Origin: Sphingosinicella soli
Lineage (GTDB): Bacteria; Pseudomonadota; Alphaproteobacteria; Sphingomonadales; Sphingomonadaceae
Assembly: GCF_014199685.1 (NCBI RefSeq)
Contig: NZ_JACHNZ010000023.1
Span: forward strand, 1-64,000
DNA: 64,000 bases
Direction of reading: 5' to 3'
The notes below the pieces were generated by a model. That model ran no database searches and was not told the DNA's origin. It worked only from the letters and a program-made list of their open reading frames with translations. This document shows, piece after piece, positions 8,802 to 17,338 of the stretch. The stretch's first letter is position 1. Each line of letters starts with the position of its first letter. Position numbers and translations under genes: made by a program.

Positions 8802-8857
8802 CTTGCCGTTAAGGTACGCGGGATCTAAATAGACGCTTGAAGTCTCGTGGAGGCCCG

Positions 8858-9103
8858 ATGGTAGCAGACACCATCATTGCCGAGCACTTTGGCCGATTGG
8901 ACATCACAAGCCTGTCGACTGCCGAATACGAGCGCGGTATTTCATCTTTATTAACGGCAATTGCAAATGAGCCGCAGGAAGAACTGCGTCTCGCGCTCTG
9001 GCTGGTCGCGCGCAGGCTCGGCTTCGCCCCGCCTGCCGGGGAGACGTTCCTGGAACCGGCCATCCGCGCCCGCGCGGTCAGTCTCGAGGATGCCGGCTTC
9101 TAG
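8858..9103 (+). CDS. Hypothetical protein, 81 residues
   Basis: Not recognised. The ATG start is preceded by GTGGAGG. The protein is acidic and largely helical, with a central QEELRLALWLVARRLGF amphipathic segment and no membrane helix or signal peptide. It lies 56 bases downstream of radC on the same strand and could be co-transcribed. The good ribosome site and coding-like composition are the only support. Confidence 0.55.
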   Translation: MVADTIIAEHFGRLDITSLSTAEYERGISSLLTAIANEPQEELRLALWLVARRLGFAPPAGETFLEPAIRARAVSLEDAGF

Positions 9104-9106
9104 CCG

Positions 9107-9307
9107 TTAGTGCCGGGTACCGGACGATCCCAGCTGGTTGATCCTGGCCGCAACCGCGAGGAAGACATCCCGCCCCCGCGTGTCGCCTTGCGCTTCAAGC
9201 GCCGCGGCTTTCAGGCTCGCATGGCCCGCAGCCATGTCGCCATGCTCTTCGATGAACCGCCTCGCGACAGCCCAGAGTTCCCAGTCGCTCAGCATCGACG
9301 ACGCCAT
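9107..9307 (-). CDS. DUF6961-type small protein
   Basis: A 66-residue protein starting at MASSMLSDWELWAVA. The pattern DWELWAVARRFIEEHGD followed by an Ala-rich helix and GRDVFLAVAARI fits a short helical family (DUF6961, from memory) widespread in sphingomonads. Function unknown. It converges on the preceding plus-strand gene with only three bases between stops. A longer start at 9490 would add unrelated sequence and is not favoured. Confidence 0.6.
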   Translation of the reverse strand: MASSMLSDWELWAVARRFIEEHGDMAAGHASLKAAALEAQGDTRGRDVFLAVAARINQLGSSGTRH

Positions 9308-9501
9308 CTGCCTGCCCCCTCTCCTGCGCTTCGCCTCACCATGCGGCAATGCGGGCCATGACAGATTCCGCGACCCGTCGACCGTGCCTCGCGCGCCCGG
9401 TTCGATCCGAAAAACGCACGGCAAGGTCAAGTCATCACAGGGAAACGCGATATTAATGCAGGCGGTGTCACGCTCGGTCGAACGCATCATCGGGAGCGGA
9501 C

Positions 9502-9810
9502 ATGCGCTATCTCGCGATCCTCTGCCTTGCGCTTGCGCCCGCCCCTGCGTTCTCGCATCCGGGCGGCCTCAATGCCGAGGGCTGCCACACCAACCGCAAG
9601 ACCGGCGACTATCACTGTCACCGGCCGTCCGCATCGCCTCGGTCCGAAACGCCTTCCCGGCTGTTCGGCGCCTCGGGCGGGGCCTACCGAAACTGCACCG
9701 AGGCGCGCGCCGCGGGCGCAGCGCCGATCCGCATCGGCGAGACCGGGTACGGGCCCCATCTCGACCGGGACGGTGACGGCGTCGCGTGCGAGCCCTATCG
9801 CGGTCGATGA
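9502..9810 (+). CDS. Excalibur calcium-binding domain protein, exported
   Basis: A 102-residue protein with a Sec signal (RYLAILCLALAPAPAFS). A Cys/His segment HPGGLNAEGCHTNRKTGDYH follows, then the excalibur module: YRNCTEARAAGAAPI, then DRDGDGVACE, whose DxDxDGxxCE loop is the proposed Ca2+ site. These domains are attached to periplasmic or surface nucleases; here the domain stands without a nuclease in the same chain. The thermonuclease-like protein about 2 kb upstream could be a partner, but that is conjecture. Confidence 0.8.
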   Translation: MRYLAILCLALAPAPAFSHPGGLNAEGCHTNRKTGDYHCHRPSASPRSETPSRLFGASGGAYRNCTEARAAGAAPIRIGETGYGPHLDRDGDGVACEPYRGR

Positions 9811-10024
9811 TCCTTGCCAGGTTCGGCTGGATACTCGGCGGGTTTGCACGCGCTCTGCCGCCCTATTCTCCCCTACTCCAGAATTGTGTTCGCGCCATTG
9901 AGAATTTTCGGTCAGGCCGTTGCTTTCCCCAAAGGCTGCATCGGCCTTGCAAAGAGCAGAACCTTCAAACTACGAACATCAAACGGCATCCGTCAAGCAA
10001 CACTTAACATTTTCGCATTTTCCA

Positions 10025-10038
10025 ACATATCAATATGT
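10025..10038. promoter_or_regulatory. Palindrome, candidate operator of the toxin-antitoxin operon
   Basis: ACATAT-CA-ATATGT is a perfect inverted repeat directly before the toxin start codon. HigA-type antitoxins autorepress through such palindromes, so this is the natural operator candidate. No clear ribosome site lies between it and the ATG. Confidence 0.5.
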
Positions 10039-10328
10039 ATGCAAATCGTGAGCATCAGGCATAAGGGCCTTCGGCGCTTCTTTGAAACGGGCAATGCGAA
10101 AGCCTTGGTGGGAGAGGCGGGACCGCTCCGCAAGATGCCTGTCTTCATCGATGCAGCGGAGAGTTTGACTGAGCCGTCGGGGCCGCCAAACTTCCGCTTG
10201 CATGAACTGACCGGGGACCGAAGAGTTGCTGGTCGATGACCGTGACGCGAAACTGGCGGCTCACCCTCAGTGTGAATGCCGAAGGTGCGCTCATAGATAT
10301 GGATCTGGAGGATTCTCATGGCGCTTAA
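10039..10328 (+). pseudogene. RelE/HigB-type toxin, broken by a one-base deletion
   Basis: Frame one reads MQIVSIRHKGLRRFFETGNA and onward to HELTGDRR, then hits TGA at 10237-10239. A shift of one base near 10225 restores CWSMTVTRNWRLTLSVNAE and a DMDLEDSHGA end, which is the rest of a HigB/RelE-family toxin and overlaps the antitoxin start by 11 bases, as in intact pairs. So the toxin gene is complete apart from one missing base. Family role: ribosome-dependent mRNA interferase. Either a genuine inactivation or a sequencing error. Confidence 0.8.
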
Positions 10329-10620
10329 GATCCATCCAACGCTTACCGTCCATGTCGGCGACTGGCTGAAGACGGAAATCGTTGAGCCTGCGGGAGTCAG
10401 TGTGACCGCGCTGGCAGAGCATTTTGGCGTCTCACGGCAGGCTCTGAGTACATTGCTCAACGGCGATACTGGTCTCTCCGCCGATATGGCGATTCAGTTC
10501 GAGAAGGCCTTTGGCGTGAAGGCGGATACGCTGCTGCGGATGCAGACCGCCTATGACTTTGCCCAAGCACGTCGGAATGAAGCCGACATCAGGGTCGAGA
10601 AGTCCGTTCGGGCGGCCTGA
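10318..10620 (+). CDS. higA: HigA-family antitoxin
   Basis: A 100-residue protein with TGGAGG before the ATG. The HTH_XRE domain covers about 22-78 (VSVTALAEHFGVSRQALSTL), with the HigA-typical GDTGLSADMAIQFEKAFG after it. Role: neutralises the partner toxin and represses the operon. The ORF is intact although the upstream toxin is frameshifted, the arrangement expected when the toxin is lost first. Toxin-antitoxin pairs are common on mobile elements. Confidence 0.88.
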   Translation: MALKIHPTLTVHVGDWLKTEIVEPAGVSVTALAEHFGVSRQALSTLLNGDTGLSADMAIQFEKAFGVKADTLLRMQTAYDFAQARRNEADIRVEKSVRAA

Positions 10621-10691
10621 CACTCTCGCCAACATGGCGGTCGTTCCGGCCCGCGTTAGGCTGTCCTGAAAACGACTTTCTGGATCAGATT

Positions 10692-10719
10692 TTGCCGGGC
10701 CCCGATCGGGGCCCGGCAA
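10692..10719. repeat. 28-base perfect GC palindrome
   Basis: TTGCCGGGCCCCGA joined directly to its exact reverse complement with no loop. It sits between the antitoxin (plus) and the TonB receptor (minus), which converge here. It could stop transcription from both sides as a strong hairpin, but no T-run follows on either strand. It also marks the border between the mobile-element backbone and the catabolic genes. Confidence 0.55.
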
Positions 10720-10811
10720 GCTGGAAACCAACACCGGCCGAGTAGCCAAAGCAATTCAAGGCCTCAACGCCAAAAATTCGGCCATATCACCCGGTGAGAC
10801 TGGTCACAGCC

Positions 10812-12947
10812 CTAAAAGCGCCGCGTAATGGTTCCTCGGACGGTTGCCGGTATGCCATCGTTCACCAGCAATGCCGCTGACGTGGGATCCCAGTAGTTGA
10901 TATAGTATTTGTCAGTAACATTTTTACCGGTTACCGCAAACGTCCAGTTACCATCTCCCGTGGTCCAGCTGACGTTGACATCGAGAAGATGATAACCGCT
11001 GATCTTGAATTGATTTGCCGGATCATGATATATTTTGCTGGTCAGAAAAAGGTTCGTCCCGAGCTGAAGCTCACCTCCTGCAAGCGCCTGCTTGTAGACT
11101 AGGGCAAGGTTTCCGCTCCAGCGCGGGGTACGCAACATCTGATTGCCTGAAGCATCAACAGGAACTGTTGTCCACCCCCCGCTGGGAACCGGGTCATAGC
11201 CGACTGCGCCCGGAAATTCCTTGTATTCACCGTGCGTGTAAGCACCGTTTACACGAAACGTGAGCGAATCCGTAAGATCGACACTGGCAGCTGCCTCGAG
11301 ACCATAGGTTTCCGCCCGGCCGACGTTGCGAAGCGCAGATACCACCCCCGTTTCCGTCGTCGTATAGCTGACGAACTGCATGTCCTTATACTTGTAGAAG
11401 AACGTCGATAGATCGATCGAGAAACCGGAACGGCTGTGTTTGAACCCCACCTCGAAGGCATCGAGCTTCTCGGGGTCCGCAGGTTCTAGCGCCGGCGTAA
11501 ATGCCGAATAGATGCCCGCAGCAAAGCCCTTCGCATAGGACGCGAATGCACTGGTGTTGTTATCGAACTGATATCGAAGCACGAACCGCGGCGTCCAGCT
11601 TTCCCAGGTCTTGTCCGTGCTCACCAGTGGACCGGTCGCACCGCCGAATTTGAACGTCTTCTTTTCGTGGCTGTAGCGGATGCCCGCCGTAACGAAAAGA
11701 TCGGACACGAGGTTGTACGTGCCGTCCGCGAACAGGGCATAGGCATCGGTCTTGACGCTGTCGCGCAGCAAGGTGGCGCCGTTGATCCTCATGAAAGGCA
11801 TCTTGTCGTTCTTGGCGAGCAGGAACGCGCCAGTCGACCATTCCAGCGATCCCGTTTCGCCGGCCAGTATCAATTCCTGCGTAAAGGTTGTCAGATCGAG
11901 ATCGTATCTGAAGTTCACCAGCGCCTGATCGGAACCATCGAAATCGAACTGATTGACATTATACTCGTCCTGATAGCCAGTGTAAGATGTCAGCGTTGCA
12001 AAGCCAAGATCAGCATCGGCTGACAGATAGATACCGTCGAGGCGCTTTCTGCCGATCGTTTTTATATCAGCCGAGCTCTTGTAGCGCTCGCTGGTGATGA
12101 TCGCATCGGGGTTCAATGCGGATGCGAGATCGTTGCCCGCACCATTTCGAAAAACCCAAGTAATGGGATCGTCGATCGCACCATGTTCCGCGCGCAGGTT
12201 GAAATTCAACCAGTCGGTCGCTTCGAACCTCAGCTTGCCGCGGATGTACCATCCTTCGTAATAACCGTCCTTTTCGCCAGTCACGATATTCCGCGTGTAA
12301 CCGTCCGTGGAACGATAGGATACTGCAACGCTTGCATAGAGGCGGTCCGCGAGCGGTCCGCTGACAAAGGCGTTCGCGACCCTCTCATCGTACGTTCCGT
12401 ATCCCAGCGTGGCCTGCCCTTCGGGTGTCGACCCGGGGTCACGCGTCTTCATCAGGATCGCGCCGCCAGTCGCGTTGCGGCCGAAGAGTGTCCCTTGCGG
12501 CCCCTTGAGCACCTGAACGTTCTCGATGTCAGGAAACTCGAAGTTGAGCGAGGCCGGATTCGGCAGATAGAATCCGTCCAAATAAACCGCGACGTTAGGC
12601 GATACGCCTACACCGCTAGCCGTCGTACTGACGCCACGAATGGCGGGCAATATATTGGACCCGAATTGATCGAGTCTCAGACCGGGCGTAACGGTATACA
12701 AATCGCGGACACCGGTCGCGCCGGTTTCCTGCAATTGACCGGCTGAAAGAACGGTAAGCGTGATCGGCGTTTCGATCGCAGTCGAATTTCTGCGTTCCGC
12801 AGTAATAACGATCGCTTCGTTCGCGTCGCTCTCGTTGCCCGTTGATTCCGCAGTCTGTGCGTAAGCAAGATTGGGCGCCATCACCGCGAGGAGCGCTGCT
12901 CGACTGCATGCCCCTGCCCAGCGCCCAGTACTCCCGTAGATCCCCAT
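10812..12947 (-). CDS. TonB-dependent outer-membrane receptor
   Basis: A 711-residue receptor. The start chosen is the ATG with GGAGG six bases upstream; a signal peptide follows (ending near NLAYAQ). The plug domain follows: IVITAERR TonB-box region, then VLKGPQGTLFGRNATGGAI, with a 22-strand barrel to a C-terminal aromatic end (ITRRF). It belongs to the FecA-like/CirA receptors that sphingomonads use for organic substrates rather than iron alone. Its promoter region (13062-13103) carries the shared operator, so the receptor is probably the uptake gate of the catabolic regulon. The substrate is unknown. Confidence 0.9.
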   Translation of the reverse strand: MGIYGSTGRWAGACSRAALLAVMAPNLAYAQTAESTGNESDANEAIVITAERRNSTAIETPITLTVLSAGQLQETGATGVRDLYTVTPGLRLDQFGSNILPAIRGVSTTASGVGVSPNVAVYLDGFYLPNPASLNFEFPDIENVQVLKGPQGTLFGRNATGGAILMKTRDPGSTPEGQATLGYGTYDERVANAFVSGPLADRLYASVAVSYRSTDGYTRNIVTGEKDGYYEGWYIRGKLRFEATDWLNFNLRAEHGAIDDPITWVFRNGAGNDLASALNPDAIITSERYKSSADIKTIGRKRLDGIYLSADADLGFATLTSYTGYQDEYNVNQFDFDGSDQALVNFRYDLDLTTFTQELILAGETGSLEWSTGAFLLAKNDKMPFMRINGATLLRDSVKTDAYALFADGTYNLVSDLFVTAGIRYSHEKKTFKFGGATGPLVSTDKTWESWTPRFVLRYQFDNNTSAFASYAKGFAAGIYSAFTPALEPADPEKLDAFEVGFKHSRSGFSIDLSTFFYKYKDMQFVSYTTTETGVVSALRNVGRAETYGLEAAASVDLTDSLTFRVNGAYTHGEYKEFPGAVGYDPVPSGGWTTVPVDASGNQMLRTPRWSGNLALVYKQALAGGELQLGTNLFLTSKIYHDPANQFKISGYHLLDVNVSWTTGDGNWTFAVTGKNVTDKYYINYWDPTSAALLVNDGIPATVRGTITRRF

Positions 12948-13061
12948 TAATCCCTCCATTGTTCCGGTTATCCGCATCACTTTTGGATGCTTATTCTTCC
13001 CGCAAAGATGTGGCTGCGCCGCCAACATTCCAACGGACGGCGAGCGCGAACCAACGGAAAT

Positions 13062-13103
13062 AGAATGTTATACCGACAATATTCTGTCAATACCTTTTAG
13101 TAT
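13062..13103 (-). promoter_or_regulatory. Promoter and operator pair of the TonB receptor gene
   Basis: On the minus strand a -35 TTGACA (13085-13090) and a weak -10 CATTCT (13062-13067) are 17 bases apart. An ATACC-GACA-ATATT half-conserved site (13070-13083) fills the spacer. A second site, ATACC-TTTT-AGTAT (13090-13103), abuts the -35. It lies about 115 bases before the start codon. The rest of the 12948-13270 gap shows no gene. Confidence 0.6.
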
Positions 13104-13270
13104 ATTTTCGAACCCTTTGTTATCGTGCCAAAAGACACCCCTTTGAAGTGTAGAGGCACAATGCGGCGGACAGCCCACTCGCGTGAACCAGCAAGTTTAC
13201 AAGGGGTAAACACCCCATCGCGCCGTCCCAGGCACGTCGAGGTCATGCTCAGCTTAGACGACCGGCATAA

Positions 13271-14737
13271 TCACCAACGACTGACAACGACCTTATGGTC
13301 GGTATAGAACAACATGTAGCCGTCCCCGAGAACATGGATATCGCCGTAAAATGATGCGCCTATGCCGCCCATCTGGAAATTCATCGGCGGCGCCGGAAAT
13401 GTATTCACGCCAATGTTGCCTGCCCTGCACGCCATCTCAAAGGCACGTGCACTGGAACCATTGGACGTATAAATCGCGGCGGCATTGCCGAACTCCGTGT
13501 CGTTCGCCATCGCGATCGCATCGTCGAACGAAGCAACCTTATGTACGACAAGGAACGGCCCGAACACCTCTTGGCAGTCGACCGGATCCTTCGAGGAGAG
13601 ACCCGTGACGATTGTTGGGCCTACGAAATAGCCCCCCGCTGCATCTTCACCTCCGACCACCGAATGCGCCCGCCCGTCCAGAACGAGCGTAGCCCCGCTC
13701 CGCACCGAATTTTCAATTGCAGCGATCACACGCGCCTTGCTACCCGCTGACACGACCGGCCCCATGGTCACTCCGGGATGACGCCCACCACCGAGCACGT
13801 ATTCACGGGACTTCGCCGCGAGCTTGTCCAGAAAGCGATCGTAGACATCTCCCACCACGATACAGCGGCTCGCCGCAAGGCACCGCTGCCCGGACATGCC
13901 GAACGCCGCGTCAGCAATTCCTTCTGCCGCCTTGTCAAGATCCGCGTCAGCAAGAACAACAAAGGGATTCTTGCCACCGCCATTGGCCTGCACACGCTTT
14001 CCGTGGGCAGTCCCGTTCGCATAGATTGCCTTTGCGACCGGCGAGGACGTTATGCACGAAACCGCAGCGACCTTTGGATGTGAGACCAGTCGCTCGCCGA
14101 GTGCAACGCCACCGTGAACAATGTTGAGAACGCCGTCGGGAACACCCGCTTGTCGAAACAGATCAAACAGCATGTTGGTGATCATGGGCGTCTGTTCGGA
14201 GGGCTTCAGAACGAGCGTGTTGCCACACACGATCGACCATGCAGCGAACATGCTGGGATTCATCACCGGAAAGTTGAACGGCGTGATCGCAACGCAGACT
14301 CCGAGAGGTATCCGAACGCGGCGTGCATCCAGATTGGGGGCGATGTTACCGCACTGGCTGTGATAGATTCCGGGAGCCCCGGCCGCACCCGCAATGGCTT
14401 CGGCCGCCCGACCGACCTCAGCGCGGGCTTCAGTCAGCGTCTTGCCGTTGTCGAGGCTTAGCAGATGGGCCAGCTCATCGACGTTTCTGTCCACGAGGAC
14501 TTTCATCTGAAGAACGATATCTGCGCGGCGCGTGATGGAAAGCGCGGACCATGCCGGAAAAGCTGCTGCGGCGGCCTCAATTGCTGCATCGGCCTGATCG
14601 AGCGACGATTCCACCATATCAGTGACGGGGCGGCCGGTCGCCGGATCAAATATCGTTATCGTGTTCGGACCTTCGCCCGCCTGCCAACGGCCACCGATCA
14701 GGTGCTGCGTGGTAATCTTATTCATCGTTCCGTGCAT
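13271..14737 (-). CDS. mmsA: CoA-acylating methylmalonate-semialdehyde dehydrogenase-like
   Basis: A 488-residue aldehyde dehydrogenase. The catalytic Cys is in GQRCLAAS (C286). The usual general-base Glu is replaced within the HGKRVQANGGGKN motif, the hallmark of CoA-acylating MMSDH. Family reaction: malonate or methylmalonate semialdehyde + CoA + NAD+ to acetyl- or propionyl-CoA + CO2. It probably handles a short semialdehyde released late in the pathway. The start has AGGA six bases upstream. It is divergent from an SDR gene across a 165-base region with operator-like repeats. True substrate not known. Confidence 0.85.
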   Translation of the reverse strand: MHGTMNKITTQHLIGGRWQAGEGPNTITIFDPATGRPVTDMVESSLDQADAAIEAAAAAFPAWSALSITRRADIVLQMKVLVDRNVDELAHLLSLDNGKTLTEARAEVGRAAEAIAGAAGAPGIYHSQCGNIAPNLDARRVRIPLGVCVAITPFNFPVMNPSMFAAWSIVCGNTLVLKPSEQTPMITNMLFDLFRQAGVPDGVLNIVHGGVALGERLVSHPKVAAVSCITSSPVAKAIYANGTAHGKRVQANGGGKNPFVVLADADLDKAAEGIADAAFGMSGQRCLAASRCIVVGDVYDRFLDKLAAKSREYVLGGGRHPGVTMGPVVSAGSKARVIAAIENSVRSGATLVLDGRAHSVVGGEDAAGGYFVGPTIVTGLSSKDPVDCQEVFGPFLVVHKVASFDDAIAMANDTEFGNAAAIYTSNGSSARAFEMACRAGNIGVNTFPAPPMNFQMGGIGASFYGDIHVLGDGYMLFYTDHKVVVSRW

Positions 14738-14775
14738 GGTTTTTCCTAGGAGCTGCTATCCGGACAATATGAGAA

Positions 14776-14819
14776 TTTCCATTTAGTATGGAAATCTACT
14801 GAATAGTACCCTTTACTAA
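14776..14819. promoter_or_regulatory. Degenerate operator copies between mmsA and SDR genes
   Basis: TTTCC-ATTT-AGTAT at 14776-14789 keeps one good half (AGTAT) of the shared operator and is also part of a TTTCCAT/ATGGAAA inverted repeat (14776-14794). A second partial copy, GTACC-CTTT-ACTAA, follows at 14806-14819. The position between divergent genes suits joint control. Weaker than the other copies. Confidence 0.4.
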
Positions 14820-14902
14820 ATCTGCCGAAAGAGCGAGTCAAGGGCGAAGTGTCGATCCAACCATGAACGAAACGCGCGCAGCAGCTATGAAAGGAGGACG
14901 CA

Positions 14903-15766
14903 ATGAACCGACTGGCGGGTGCATCAGCCGTGATTACGGGCGGAGCGAGCGGGATAGGCCGCGCGACCGCCGAGCTGTTTCTCGAGCACGGCGCCAACGT
15001 TGTCGTCGGCGATCTCAACGAAGAACAGGGAACTGTTTTCCTCAACGAAATGGCGGCCAGAGGATATAGCGATCGCACGACCTTCCTGCGATGCGATGTT
15101 TCTGATGAAGCGGACATCAAGGCGCTCGTCGAAACCTGCGTCAAATCCTTCGGACATCTCAATATTATGTTCAACAACGCAGGCATCGAAGGTGCTTTCG
15201 GTGCAATCACCGAGATCGATGCCGATCACTGGGACCGCACCTTCGCGATCAACACACGGGGCGTCTTTCTCGGAATCAAACATGCGGCGAGAATTATGAT
15301 CGGCCAGAACGAAGGCGGCTCGATCATCAACACTGCATCGCTTGCCGGCCTCACCTCAGGCTCAGGCGCATTGGTCTATTCTGCGTCCAAGGCCGCCGTG
15401 ATCCGCCTTGGGCAATCAGCCGCACTGGAGCTGGGAAACCATGGTATTCGTGTTAACACGATATGCCCCGGCGTTGTTTTCACACCCTTGATGCATCGCG
15501 GAAAACCTGACCGGGCAGATGCGGTTATGCGTTCGTCACAGCCGCTGCCGTTCAGAGGCGAACCTGAGCATATTGCGCACGCCGCGCTGTATCTGGCGAG
15601 CACCGAGAGCGCATTTGTCTCGGGAATATGTCTTACGGTGGACGGGGGCTTACTCACCGCCGGGCCGCTGGCCGATACGCCTATGGTGAATCCACCTCAG
15701 GATCGCGCCGGCATGATGTACGGCACGACAGGACAGAAAGCCGACGTACGTGCCACCGAGCCCTGA
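14903..15766 (+). CDS. Short-chain dehydrogenase/reductase
   Basis: A 287-residue classical SDR. The Rossmann motif TGGASGIG lies at 12-19, NNAG at 91-94, and catalytic Ser146, Tyr159 and Lys163 (YSASK) are all present. Strong AAAGGAGG before the ATG. The reaction is NAD(P)-dependent oxidation or reduction of a secondary alcohol or ketone; the substrate is unknown. The C-terminus is about 30 residues longer than usual and contains DTPMVNPPQD. It converges on the RibBA gene. Confidence 0.88.
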   Translation: MNRLAGASAVITGGASGIGRATAELFLEHGANVVVGDLNEEQGTVFLNEMAARGYSDRTTFLRCDVSDEADIKALVETCVKSFGHLNIMFNNAGIEGAFGAITEIDADHWDRTFAINTRGVFLGIKHAARIMIGQNEGGSIINTASLAGLTSGSGALVYSASKAAVIRLGQSAALELGNHGIRVNTICPGVVFTPLMHRGKPDRADAVMRSSQPLPFRGEPEHIAHAALYLASTESAFVSGICLTVDGGLLTAGPLADTPMVNPPQDRAGMMYGTTGQKADVRATEP

Positions 15767-15797
15767 CGGCAAGGTAGAACCCATTGGCGCGCCAGGA

Positions 15798-17015
15798 TCA
15801 TTTGAGGCAGCGCTTTGCCTTAATCGAGAGGCCGTAGCCTTCCAGCGCCACAGGCGTTCCGTCCGAATTCGTAAGCAGTTCAATCTCATGAATGCCGAGT
15901 TCGGTCAAAACCTGCGCCCCGAATCCATAGTCACGCAGGTGCCCCATTCCCGAACGGCCACCCTTATCGGCGTACGAATGCATGAGTCCCCTTACGGCAT
16001 CTGGCGAGGACTGACCGAGGAGTACGATCACGCCCGAGCCGTTCGCGACAATCGCCTCTATTGACCGTTGCAGCAGGTCGCTGCTGCGCCGCTGTTCAGA
16101 TCCGAATGCATCGGCGATCACGTCAAGCGCGTGCATGCGCACAAGCGCCGGCCGCAACGCATCGAGATTCCCCAGAATCATGGCAACAGCAGTTGAGCCA
16201 CTCACCCGATTTGCAAAGCTCCTTGCCTCCCAGTTACCGCCCCACTTACTCGTCAAGGACGCATCGCCGCACGCTTCCACCATATGATCGTGCCGGCATC
16301 GGTAAGCAATCAGGTCTCGGATGGTCCCTATCTTCAGCCCGTGCCTCTGAGCAAATCTTACAAGCTCGGGCAGCCGGGCCATCGTGCCATCCTCGCTCAT
16401 GATCTCACAAATCACACCAGAGGGATTGAGGCCCGCGAGCCGTGCGATATCAACCGCCGCCTCGGTGTGTCCAGCGCGTACCAAAACGCCACCCGGCCGG
16501 GCACGCAGCGGAAATACATGACCGGGACTCACGAGCGCTTCCGCCGGATCGTCGCAATAAATCGCGACGGAAATTGTTTTTGCGCGGTCAATGGCGGAAA
16601 TGCCTGTGTCCACACCCTCGCGCGCTTCGATCGAGACCGTGAACGCGGTCTCGAAAGCCGTTCCGTTCTCACGCGCCATCAACGGAAGGCCCAGTTGATC
16701 ACAGCGCTCTGCTTCGAGGGCGAGGCATATAAGGCCCCGCCCATACTTCGCCATGAAGTTGATCGCCTGCGGCGTCACCATTTGCGCCGGAAGGACAAGA
16801 TCGCCCTCGTTTTCGCGATTTTCATCATCAACGAGGATGAACATCCTGCCGTTCATCGCCTCGTCGAGAAGTTCTTCAATGCTCGACAAAACGAGGGAGG
16901 GCGTGCAATTGACCACGGACTCGCCAGCCGCCTGCTCTGCTGCGGTGCACGGTACCAAAGCAGGGACAACGGCACCACCATCGAGATTGTCCAACTCACC
17001 CTCCCACATTTCCAT
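15798..17015 (-). CDS. RibBA-like protein: active RibB domain with degenerate GTP cyclohydrolase II domain
   Basis: A 405-residue protein; the start chosen has GGAGGGA upstream. The N-terminal RibB (3,4-dihydroxy-2-butanone-4-phosphate synthase) domain at about 40-245 keeps DDENRENEGD (63-72), GHTEAA (182-187) and CEIMSEDG. The C-terminal part resembles GTP cyclohydrolase II, but where zinc-binding cysteines are expected (HSECLTGD and RCDCG in active enzymes) it reads MHALDVIADAFGSEQRR, so catalysis there is very unlikely. Role inferred: extra riboflavin precursor for the four flavin-dependent monooxygenases nearby. Operator copies lie upstream at 17113. Confidence 0.88.
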   Translation of the reverse strand: MEMWEGELDNLDGGAVVPALVPCTAAEQAAGESVVNCTPSLVLSSIEELLDEAMNGRMFILVDDENRENEGDLVLPAQMVTPQAINFMAKYGRGLICLALEAERCDQLGLPLMARENGTAFETAFTVSIEAREGVDTGISAIDRAKTISVAIYCDDPAEALVSPGHVFPLRARPGGVLVRAGHTEAAVDIARLAGLNPSGVICEIMSEDGTMARLPELVRFAQRHGLKIGTIRDLIAYRCRHDHMVEACGDASLTSKWGGNWEARSFANRVSGSTAVAMILGNLDALRPALVRMHALDVIADAFGSEQRRSSDLLQRSIEAIVANGSGVIVLLGQSSPDAVRGLMHSYADKGGRSGMGHLRDYGFGAQVLTELGIHEIELLTNSDGTPVALEGYGLSIKAKRCLK

Positions 17016-17112
17016 TGCTTCCCTCCGCGTGCCCATAGTGGGCACCCACCGAGACACAGATCGAAGCCCGAGAATACCCTACACTCAATATATGATTCTC
17101 AGTACCATGAAA

Positions 17113-17137
17113 ATACCACATAGTATATATTGGTACC
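17113..17137. promoter_or_regulatory. Operator copy upstream of RibBA
   Basis: ATACC-ACAT-AGTAT at 17113-17126, running into ATATTGGTAC (to 17136). The same extended arrangement (operator followed by TATWTTGGTACC) recurs at 31384, upstream of the acyl-CoA dehydrogenase operon, also serving a minus-strand operon. Confidence 0.6.
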
Positions 17138-17253
17138 TATATTATTTTTCGGAAACCCTTGACGACCTTGCACGAGCACGCTGTCGCCAGGGGGGGAGGC
17201 CAACACTGAATTCCGCCGAAGGGCGCGATTTTCGGACTCTATAGTATAAGATT

Positions 17254-17266
17254 CTACCTTCGGTAT
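17254..17266. promoter_or_regulatory. Operator-like repeat upstream of the TetR gene
   Basis: CTACC-TTC-GGTAT, an ACC/GGT repeat with a three-base rather than four-base spacer, about 70 bases before the likely start codon. It suggests autoregulation by the TetR protein, with lower certainty because of the spacer. Confidence 0.4.
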
Positions 17267-17338
17267 AGACAGCCTCTTGTGAGAGAGGCTATTGACGGGG
17301 TTCTCAGGTTGTTGATGGGATCAGGGGTACGCTTGGCC

